From the NCBI GenBank assembly GCA_014728955.1, contig WJKT01000059.1, forward strand, positions 1 through 7,897: a stretch of 7,897 nt of DNA, read 5' to 3'. Each line of letters opens with the position of its first letter. Position 1 is the stretch's first letter. Below, piece by piece: positions 1 to 5,707 of the stretch. The position numbers and the translations under genes are program-made. The notes under the pieces are model-generated. The model searched no databases. It saw only the letters and a program-made list of their open reading frames with translations, and was not told the DNA's origin. Source of the stretch: Candidatus Peregrinibacteria bacterium (GTDB lineage Bacteria; Patescibacteriota; Gracilibacteria; UBA1369; PNNO01).

Positions 1-3000
1 AACGCTACGGCAGCGCCACTTTGTGATGCAACCTATGCCGGACGTATGTATCATAATACAACCGATACCAAAACATATGTCTGTGATGGAACCAACTGGG
101 TTGATATTACCGCTATTTTCACTACGGCAACCAAAGTGGTCACTGTGGGATCGGTTAATGCGGATTATGCCAATATTGCTAATGCGGCCGGGTATCTTAA
201 TACGCTCTCGGGCGGGATTATGCTTCTTTCGGCCGAAGTGCATCAGATAACCAATCCGGTGAACTTACAAAATATTACCGTCATCGGAAAGGATGACAGT
301 AATACAACGATTCAGGTTTCGGGAAATGGACAGATAGATTCGTTTGATACATCTTTTCAAGATTTACAATTTGATGTTAATTCTATCAATGATTCAATGG
401 CGATTGATGTGGCATCCGGTGCCAATTCACTTTCGTTTGAATGGGTTGATTTTGATATACAAGATACGGGGGATTCATTAATTGATAGCAATGCCGGAAC
501 GCCGCCGACCGTAACGATGAAATTTATTAAATGTGACGAGTCAGGCGGGAACGGAACGATTTTAAAAACAATTGCTTCAAGTAATTTAAATCCCGTTTCA
601 TCAATCTTTGTCGATAGTAGAAGTGCTGATAATTCTTTGCAAATGTCCGATTGGGACGTCAGTCTTGTTGCCGGAGGGAATGTGAATACAACCGGCACCA
701 TAAGTTCTATTCCGTCAAATTCAATCATCGTATCACCAAATATGAACTTGCAGGGTGCTATTGATAGTTTGGAAGCAACCGGTAACGGGGGATTAATTAC
801 TCTTTTGCCGGGGACGCATGCCATAACACAGCCTTTAACGGTTGAAGGAGATAACATACAAATTCAGGGATATGGAGATTCGTCAATTATTTCTGCATCG
901 GGATTTTCGGGTATTACCTCGGAAACGGCTGCGGTACAAATTGGTCTGGCTAATGGTACCAACCCCGCTGATGATGTTGTTTTGCGAGATTTTAAGGTTG
1001 AGGTTTCCTCAAATATTCATGGTATTCGAGTAGCCGGTGGTGCGGATAACCAAATGTATAATGTGACGGTACAAAAAATATCAGGTGCTTCCGGATCGGG
1101 TTCAACGGCGAATATAGGTATTCAATTATTAGACGGTAGCGCAGTCGATCTTGTAAGGCCGGTAGTAAAAAACTCCCGTGTATTCGGAAATGGAACGGGC
1201 AATTACTTCACCGACGGCATCCATGTAACGTCGGACGGAAGAGCAAGCGGTGCATGGGGGTATGGAAATTCCATTGTAAACGCTTTGATTGAGGGAAATA
1301 ACGTGGATTATACTCGTGAGACCGGTTACGTATTTATAGGTGCTGAAAACAGTTCTTTGTTTAACAACAGGGCATCGCGTATGAGTGTTGGCACCGGTGG
1401 TGCTTATGGTATCTATATGGCAAACAATACAAATATCAATATGAATGCCAATGTCTTCAGCGGTTCGGAATCCGTGGAAGCTATTGGTATAGGTATTGAT
1501 ACGTTTTCCGTTACAGGCGGTTCGGCAACGCAAGATAGTATTTTTAACGCAAATATTATTGATGGACAGGCGAATGGTGGTGTCGGATTCCGTTACGGAT
1601 TTAGAATCGGTGCAGTTGGGAATACTGTTCATCGCAACTCATTCGAAAACAATTCTGTTTTAGGTGCTTCTAATCCTGCGGGAACCACGTATGCTTTTCT
1701 TATTGAAGAAGATGCTGATGATAACAGTTTTTCTAATAATGGAATTTCCGGTGGTGTTAATCCGTGGGATATTGGTATTGCCTTAACCTCTACGGCGCAA
1801 GAACGCAATAAATTGCAGGAGAACAGATTTACCAACGTTACAACGGTAACGTCCGATGCCAGTAGTGACAGCCAGGTGGACGTTAGTGCGCATAGAGAAC
1901 CTGCGGATCCTACGGTAAATGATGATAGAAACGATGGATATTATGTGGGGGATATGTGGGTAAACACGGCAACCGGAACCAGTTGGGTATTGGTTGATAG
2001 TGCTGTTGGAGCTGCGGTTTGGAATCAGATTGACGGCAGCGGCGGTAGTGCCAATGGAACCGATGCAAACACATTTACGCTGGATTTAGATGATACCGGT
2101 GGTGATGTGACGCTCCAATTTGGTAATTCTCTTGGTGAGTATTTGCAATGGGATTCGGTAAATAGCGCTTTCTTATTTAGTAATAACGTTAATTTTGGAG
2201 GGAATGAACTGCAGAATTTTGATGTTGAAAATGTCGGCACATTACCTACATGTGATGCAGCATCATCCGGAAGAATGATCTACTATACTGTAGATAGTGG
2301 AACTTATGTATGTAATGGCAGTTCATGGGTGCAGTTGGACCAATCGTCAGCAGGTGGAACGTTAGCGGCTGTTCAGGCAAGACGAACAACGAATTTCACT
2401 ATGGCGTCTGCCGGAACGTATTATGATGTTCCGTTTGATTCAACAGATGTGGAAACCGATGCTGCTGCTTTAGAGCACGATAATACCAATACCGATAGAA
2501 TTGTTGCTAAGCAAGACGGTGTGTATAAAGTTACGTATCAAGTAACTGCCAATGATACGGGAACAACACATCAACTTGATTCACATGTTCGACTGAACGA
2601 TACAACGATTGTTCCGGGATCTGAACTTACCGGGGTTGAATATCAAAATGAATATGTGCCAACGTCAGCAAGCTTCCTTGTTAGTATGAATACTAATGAC
2701 TATTTGACAATGCAGGTACAACGAACGACAGCCAATACGGTAATAGGTGACACAACTATGACTGTTGTGAAATTGGACGGAATTGAAGGCCCTCAAGGAC
2801 CGGCGTACGTTCCCGTGATGGGACAGTTTTATGATTCAATCGGATCACAGGATGTTAATGTAAGCACGTCGACAGCTATTCAGTTTAATCAAGAAACACG
2901 TGAAGATGCGGGGATAACTCATGATACGGCCACCAATAATTCGCGGGTTTATTTGGATGAAGCAGGCTGGTATGAAGTAACCTATAGCATTTCACATGAA

Positions 3001-3258
3001 TCCCAGACGAATGCACGAAAAAATATACGATGTGCGATTCAACTTAACGGAACAACAGTGGTGACACCGTCCGACTCTTATGCCTATTCACGAAACTCTA
3101 CTGACGAATGGGCAACCAATACGGCGACGGCATTGGTGCAGACAACCTCTGCCAACGAATATTATGAAATTGTATGTCGCGGGGAAGGTTCTGATGTAAA
3201 TGCCGATTCCGCAAACACCGTTGCCAATCAATCATGGACGCTTGTTGAGAAGAAGTAA
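1..3258 (+). CDS. Large modular surface/adhesin-like protein with beta-helix and C1q-like domains (5' partial)
   Basis: The reading frame is open from base 1, so the true start lies upstream; 1085 residues are visible, numbered here from base 1. The first ATG, at 46, falls inside a conserved motif and is not a plausible start. Modules in order: a Cys/Trp motif (residues 8-35); a first beta-helix block (about 45-220); a second, longer beta-helix block (about 240-615) with Asn-rich PbH1-like coils such as NNTNINMNANVF; a Trp-containing linker (about 635-680); a beta-rich segment (about 685-745); a second Cys/Trp motif (751-778); and two C1q/TNF-like jelly rolls (about 785-926 and 936-1082) separated by GIEGPQGPA, a short collagen-like stretch. 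The architecture recalls phage tail spikes and bacterial adhesins. I infer an exported surface protein that binds glycans or another cell; no catalytic site is recognisable. There is no LPXTG or membrane anchor at the C-terminus, which ends in EKK. A prophage tail fibre is the main alternative, but no phage gene is adjacent. Confidence 0.85.
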   Translation, partial: NATAAPLCDATYAGRMYHNTTDTKTYVCDGTNWVDITAIFTTATKVVTVGSVNADYANIANAAGYLNTLSGGIMLLSAEVHQITNPVNLQNITVIGKDDSNTTIQVSGNGQIDSFDTSFQDLQFDVNSINDSMAIDVASGANSLSFEWVDFDIQDTGDSLIDSNAGTPPTVTMKFIKCDESGGNGTILKTIASSNLNPVSSIFVDSRSADNSLQMSDWDVSLVAGGNVNTTGTISSIPSNSIIVSPNMNLQGAIDSLEATGNGGLITLLPGTHAITQPLTVEGDNIQIQGYGDSSIISASGFSGITSETAAVQIGLANGTNPADDVVLRDFKVEVSSNIHGIRVAGGADNQMYNVTVQKISGASGSGSTANIGIQLLDGSAVDLVRPVVKNSRVFGNGTGNYFTDGIHVTSDGRASGAWGYGNSIVNALIEGNNVDYTRETGYVFIGAENSSLFNNRASRMSVGTGGAYGIYMANNTNINMNANVFSGSESVEAIGIGIDTFSVTGGSATQDSIFNANIIDGQANGGVGFRYGFRIGAVGNTVHRNSFENNSVLGASNPAGTTYAFLIEEDADDNSFSNNGISGGVNPWDIGIALTSTAQERNKLQENRFTNVTTVTSDASSDSQVDVSAHREPADPTVNDDRNDGYYVGDMWVNTATGTSWVLVDSAVGAAVWNQIDGSGGSANGTDANTFTLDLDDTGGDVTLQFGNSLGEYLQWDSVNSAFLFSNNVNFGGNELQNFDVENVGTLPTCDAASSGRMIYYTVDSGTYVCNGSSWVQLDQSSAGGTLAAVQARRTTNFTMASAGTYYDVPFDSTDVETDAAALEHDNTNTDRIVAKQDGVYKVTYQVTANDTGTTHQLDSHVRLNDTTIVPGSELTGVEYQNEYVPTSASFLVSMNTNDYLTMQVQRTTANTVIGDTTMTVVKLDGIEGPQGPAYVPVMGQFYDSIGSQDVNVSTSTAIQFNQETREDAGITHDTATNNSRVYLDEAGWYEVTYSISHESQTNARKNIRCAIQLNGTTVVTPSDSYAYSRNSTDEWATNTATALVQTTSANEYYEIVCRGEGSDVNADSANTVANQSWTLVEKK
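22..99 (+). repeat. Cys/Trp motif, copy 1 (protein-level internal repeat)
   Basis: This encodes residues 8-33 of the partial surface protein. The pattern is C-D-A, then G-R-M six residues after the Cys, then T-Y-V-C twenty residues after the first Cys, and a Trp five residues later. Copy 2, at 2251-2328, has identical spacing. The two Cys could form a disulphide outside the cell; that is inference. Confidence 0.75.
2251..2328 (+). repeat. Cys/Trp motif, copy 2 (protein-level internal repeat)
   Basis: This encodes residues 751-776 of the surface protein, reading CDAASSGRM then TYVCNGSSW. The Cys-Cys distance (20), Cys-Gly distance (6) and Cys-Trp distance (5) all match copy 1 at 22-99. Both copies start with the same nine bases, tgtgatgca. 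It sits just before the C1q-like pair, so it may mark a module boundary. Confidence 0.75.
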
Positions 3259-3284
3259 CGATTTATACCACATTCGGAGTTACT
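3254..3284. repeat. Inverted repeat across the convergent gene ends
   Basis: AGTAAC at 3254-3259 and GTTACT at 3279-3284 are perfect 6-bp complements with a 19-base loop. The left arm contains the TAA stop of the surface gene, and the stop of sixA lies in the loop. Neither strand has a T-run after the stem, so it does not look like a standard intrinsic terminator. It may be chance. Confidence 0.3.
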
Positions 3285-3724
3285 GCATAAAGAAGATGCC
3301 ATGTGTCGTCTTTATCTTTTTCAAGGCATACCAATCCTCCTTGTACAAAACGCACCGGTTCTTCGTCTTGCGTGTGTGCAAGTAAAAATGAGGCGAGTTT
3401 ACTCATAAACGGAAGATGCCCCACAAGCATGAGATTTCCTTGATAATATTCGAGCGTATCAAGCCAATTGGTAATATCATCCAGTGGTTTTAATCCGTCT
3501 TTTTCTTCTATTTCGTGTGGTGGTGAAAGATACTTGGCAAATATTTCAGCCGTTTGTTTGGCACGCAGCTTTGCACTGTGAAAAATTTCATCAACGGTAA
3601 CGCCGGCTTGTTGCGCCCATTTTGCTACCGCCGCAACATCGGCGATTCCCTTTTCCGAAAGTGGCTCTGAAGAATCTTGTTCTTCAGGTTTTTGTTCTCC
3701 GTGCTGGACGAGAAAGAGCTTCAT
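3263..3724 (-). CDS. sixA: SixA-like phosphohistidine phosphatase (histidine phosphatase superfamily)
   Basis: A 153-residue cytoplasmic protein, about the usual length for SixA. Family members remove phosphate from phosphohistidine, classically on the HPt domain of a histidine kinase. The N-terminal catalytic motif is LVQHGEQ, with His8 as the expected phospho-acceptor; the usual Arg of the RHG motif is Gln7. Other family signatures are present: SAKLRAKQTAE (Arg54), LKPLDD near residue 78, and LVGHLPFM with the second catalytic His103. There is no signal peptide. The ATG at 3722-3724 precedes the catalytic motif directly, as in the family; I see no Shine-Dalgarno site. It begins 17 bases after the tRNA-Glu 3' end, so it is probably expressed by read-through from the tRNA promoter or the upstream operon. 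It converges on the surface gene with 4 bases between stop codons. The substrate here is unknown. Confidence 0.85.
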   Translation of the reverse strand: MKLFLVQHGEQKPEEQDSSEPLSEKGIADVAAVAKWAQQAGVTVDEIFHSAKLRAKQTAEIFAKYLSPPHEIEEKDGLKPLDDITNWLDTLEYYQGNLMLVGHLPFMSKLASFLLAHTQDEEPVRFVQGGLVCLEKDKDDTWHLLYAVTPNVV

Positions 3725-3741
3725 AATACTGTTTTAGAAAA

Positions 3742-3816
3742 TGGTAGTCCCAAGGGGAATCGAACCCCTGTTTCCAGGATGAAAACCTGGTGTCCTAACC
3801 ACTAGACGATGGGACC
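3742..3816 (-). tRNA. tRNA-Glu (anticodon UUC), CCA encoded
   Basis: Read on the minus strand, a complete 75-nt cloverleaf folds. It has a 7-bp acceptor stem (GGTCCCA with TGGGACT), a D arm GTCT/GGAC, an anticodon stem CCAGG/CCTGG with loop TTTTCAT (anticodon TTC), a 4-nt variable region, and a T arm AGGGG/CCCCT with loop TTCGATT. The discriminator is A and the CCA end is encoded at 3742-3744. The anticodon reads GAA and GAG. The first acceptor pair is a G1-U72 wobble, whereas bacterial tRNA-Glu usually has G1-C72. A strong promoter lies just upstream, and sixA follows 17 bases downstream. Confidence 0.96.
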
Positions 3817-3838
3817 TTATTATCAAACAGCAAGAAAA

Positions 3839-3866
3839 AGTATATAGAAAACCGCTTGAAAGTCAA
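3839..3866 (-). promoter_or_regulatory. Sigma70-type promoter for tRNA-Glu (and probably sixA)
   Basis: On the minus strand the -35 box TTGACT (3861-3866) and the -10 box TATACT (3839-3844) are separated by 16 bases; each matches consensus in 5 of 6 positions. Transcription would start near 3832, leaving a 5' leader of about 15 nt for RNase P to remove. The -35 box contains the TGA stop codon of the upstream division gene (3863-3865), so coding and promoter sequence overlap. Confidence 0.75.
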
Positions 3867-4204
3867 CTATTTTCATTATCTATCAAAATACTGTCACCCG
3901 GTTTTGTCATTGAATCGATTTTGTCGGTTTCTTCAAGATGTACCATGGAACGAGCTTCCATAACCTTCATTCGAAGTTCTTTGTTTATATTGTCCAACTC
4001 TTCATTTTGCAAAATGAGTTGTGAGTGTACATATCCCTTTTGAGCCGAATTACTGGTATTGAGTAAAAACACTATACTGAGTACTACGGTAATAAGAACA
4101 AGTCCAAACATTAAGGTGACAATAGCTTTTCTTATTTCCTGTGAAAGGGGAGTCCGCTTACGGATAATTTTACTCCCGTATTTTCGCTGTATTACGTCAT
4201 GCAT
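3863..4204 (-). CDS. FtsL/FtsB/DivIC-like septum formation protein
   Basis: A 113-residue bitopic membrane protein. A basic cytoplasmic N-terminus (about residues 1-26, rich in Lys/Arg) is followed by one transmembrane helix (about 27-48, LMFGLVLITVVLSIVFLL). A coiled-coil-like stretch (about 60-90) with repeated Leu, Asn and Glu follows, and then a polar tail with MTKPGD near 99-104. This size and order match FtsL, FtsB and DivIC, which form a small periplasmic/extracellular complex with FtsQ/DivIB and activate septal wall synthesis. Sequence alone does not say which of the three it is. The ATG at 4202-4204 is 2 bases after the TAA of the SLH-RlpA gene, suggesting translational coupling. No clear Shine-Dalgarno site is visible. 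Its TGA stop lies within the -35 box of the tRNA promoter. Confidence 0.7.
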   Translation of the reverse strand: MHDVIQRKYGSKIIRKRTPLSQEIRKAIVTLMFGLVLITVVLSIVFLLNTSNSAQKGYVHSQLILQNEELDNINKELRMKVMEARSMVHLEETDKIDSMTKPGDSILIDNENS

Positions 4205-4206
4205 GA

Positions 4207-5187
4207 TTACGGTTGCTTTATTATCTCATATTCAATCCAAATGATGCCGCTTCCCAAATGAGCGATGCTATCGAAAGCACTTTTTGATAAATCGATTGAA
4301 CGACCGGTAATATACGGACCACGATCATTGATGCGAACATCAACTGATTGGCCGTTTGCAAGGTTGGTAACACGAACAATGGTTCCAAATGGCAAAGTCA
4401 GATGTGCTGCCGTTAATTCAGACGCTCGGTATGGTTCCCCGGTAGAAGTGCTGCGTCCTTCCAGATAATCGCTGTAATAACTGGCTTTTCCAAAACAATG
4501 ACCTTCTTTGCTCCGAATATAACGATACACAAGTTCGGCAAAACGAGAACGTGTCATTTCTTTGTTCGGATTTACCGTGTTATTCATGGTGTAATAAATG
4601 ATTTCTCGTAATTTGGCTTCAAGAAGGTAAGGAGCAAACCATGTATTCATATCTACATCTGCAAAGGGATTTTCAGTCACTTCCGGTAAAACAATATCGT
4701 CGCTTTCCATAATCATTTTAAAGCTTTCAACACGGTTCACCGTTTGATCCGGCTTAAATGTTCCATCTTCATACCCTTTAACAATTCCAAGCTCAACACC
4801 TTTTTTAATATATGGATAATACCAAACACTTTTATAAATATCAGTAAAAGTAAGTGGGTTTTCATTAAAAGATGCTCCTCCGAGAGAATGATTAGTGATG
4901 TAATGTGCGGTAATGAGGTTTTGCGCTTCAAGGATCATTTTCAACGCCTCGGCACGGTTTACCAGAGTATCTGGCTTAAAGCTGCCGTCTTCATAACCAT
5001 TAATAATGTTGTTTTCCGAAAGATATTTGAGCGCGACGTATTCGGGATGTCCGATATCAACATCCGTATATACGGCAGTGCTTACTTCCGTTTCCTGCTC
5101 TTGTGCTTCTTGTGCGTATACAAACGGTACAAGGCAGAGCAAACCGCTCATAATAATAAAGCCGATAATGTATTTACTAAGCTTCAT
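4207..5187 (-). CDS. Secreted SLH-domain protein with C-terminal RlpA-like double-psi beta-barrel
   Basis: A 326-residue exported protein. Residues 1-25 form a signal peptide (MKLSK, hydrophobic core, likely cleavage after VYA). Three SLH repeats follow at about 40-88, 114-162 and 175-226. Their core TRAE motif appears as NRAE, NRVE and TRSR, so the third is degenerate. Residues 231-323 are an RlpA-like double-psi barrel with GE (Glu251), TAAH (His262), LPFGT and RINDRGP (Asp288). Their spacing agrees with the catalytic residues of Pseudomonas RlpA, a lytic transglycosylase acting on peptide-free glycan strands. The residue three after GE is Arg rather than the usual acidic one. SLH domains usually bind secondary wall polymers, so the protein probably attaches to the wall and cleaves or binds glycan there. 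I chose the ATG at 5185-5187 because it opens the signal peptide; the frame stays open to 5358, but that part only shadows jag. The start overlaps the jag 3' end by 11 bases. Confidence 0.88.
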   Translation of the reverse strand: MKLSKYIIGFIIMSGLLCLVPFVYAQEAQEQETEVSTAVYTDVDIGHPEYVALKYLSENNIINGYEDGSFKPDTLVNRAEALKMILEAQNLITAHYITNHSLGGASFNENPLTFTDIYKSVWYYPYIKKGVELGIVKGYEDGTFKPDQTVNRVESFKMIMESDDIVLPEVTENPFADVDMNTWFAPYLLEAKLREIIYYTMNNTVNPNKEMTRSRFAELVYRYIRSKEGHCFGKASYYSDYLEGRSTSTGEPYRASELTAAHLTLPFGTIVRVTNLANGQSVDVRINDRGPYITGRSIDLSKSAFDSIAHLGSGIIWIEYEIIKQP

Positions 5188-5647
5188 ACACGATAGTAAC
5201 TTGTCTATGATCACCATCGCCGATGCTTTCGGTTTTAATGTCATCATAATCGGCATTGGTAACGTGAAGATGCACAACTCTTCTGAAATACGGAGACATT
5301 GGAGGGAGCACCTGTGTCTTCTTTGTTTTACGCGCCATATCGATTTTTCTATCTGCAAGATTAATCACGTTTTGTTCTTGTCTTTGACGATAATTATCAA
5401 CATCAAGCAGAATATTAAAGTCGGCTTTTGTCTTTTTCCATGCAATTACTTTTAACAAATGCTGCAATGAATGAATGTTTTCTCCGTGAAAACCAATGAG
5501 CATACTAGGATCCTCCGTTTCGATATTAATGCGATATAAATCAGTTCCGTTTTGGTCTTCTTTTTCAATAAGAACTTCATCAAACGGTGCCTCTAACTTT
5601 ACCAGTATTTGTTCAAGGGTTTCTTTGAGAGCGGTAGCTATCTCCAT
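5177..5647 (-). CDS. jag: Jag/KhpB-like RNA-binding protein (KH + R3H)
   Basis: A 156-residue cytoplasmic protein. A KH-type domain (about residues 22-85) carries GFHGENIHSLQ at 52-62, the nucleic-acid-binding loop (usually GxxG). An R3H domain (about 90-155) carries the R-x-x-x-H signature (Arg122, His126) within SPYFRRVVHLHV. KhpB/Jag proteins bind RNA, in some bacteria with KhpA, and influence cell shape and division. The N-terminal Jag_N domain of longer homologues is missing, as in many reduced genomes. It follows yidC by 60 bases, the standard order for this family. A weak purine-rich stretch (agaaaaag) precedes the ATG. The 3' end overlaps the SLH-RlpA start. Confidence 0.9.
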   Translation of the reverse strand: MEIATALKETLEQILVKLEAPFDEVLIEKEDQNGTDLYRINIETEDPSMLIGFHGENIHSLQHLLKVIAWKKTKADFNILLDVDNYRQRQEQNVINLADRKIDMARKTKKTQVLPPMSPYFRRVVHLHVTNADYDDIKTESIGDGDHRQVTIVYEA

Positions 5648-5693
5648 CTTTTTCTATATATTAACGAAATAAGTGTTGTGATATTCAGCACGT

Positions 5694-5699
5694 ATTATA
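5694..5699 (-). promoter_or_regulatory. Possible -10 element upstream of jag
   Basis: A perfect TATAAT lies on the minus strand in the 60-base yidC-jag gap, about 46 bases upstream of the jag start. No good -35 box is found 16-18 bases further up, where the sequence is the A-rich end of yidC. Downstream, GTGCTG (5686-5691) and CAACAC (5673-5678) could form a weak stem with one wobble pair. An internal promoter for jag and the envelope genes is possible but not well supported. Confidence 0.3.
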
Positions 5700-5707
5700 C
5701 CAAAGAA

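Noticed and set aside
357..1835. Long minus-strand open frames inside the surface gene (357-857, 1129-1632, 1629-1835)
   Set aside because: They lie antisense to a frame with clear repeat and domain structure, and their products show no recognisable domains and shadow-like composition.
1..3258. Prophage tail-fibre region
   Set aside because: The fold resembles tail spikes, but no other phage gene is seen and the neighbours are core bacterial genes. It cannot be excluded for sequence left of the window.
5188..5358. N-terminal extension of the SLH-RlpA frame
   Set aside because: It runs through jag in another frame, and a start there would bury the signal peptide 57 residues inside.
4744..5455. 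Plus-strand open frames over the SLH-RlpA and jag genes
   Set aside because: They overlap well-supported minus-strand genes with signal peptide, SLH and KH/R3H motifs; the products look like translation shadows.
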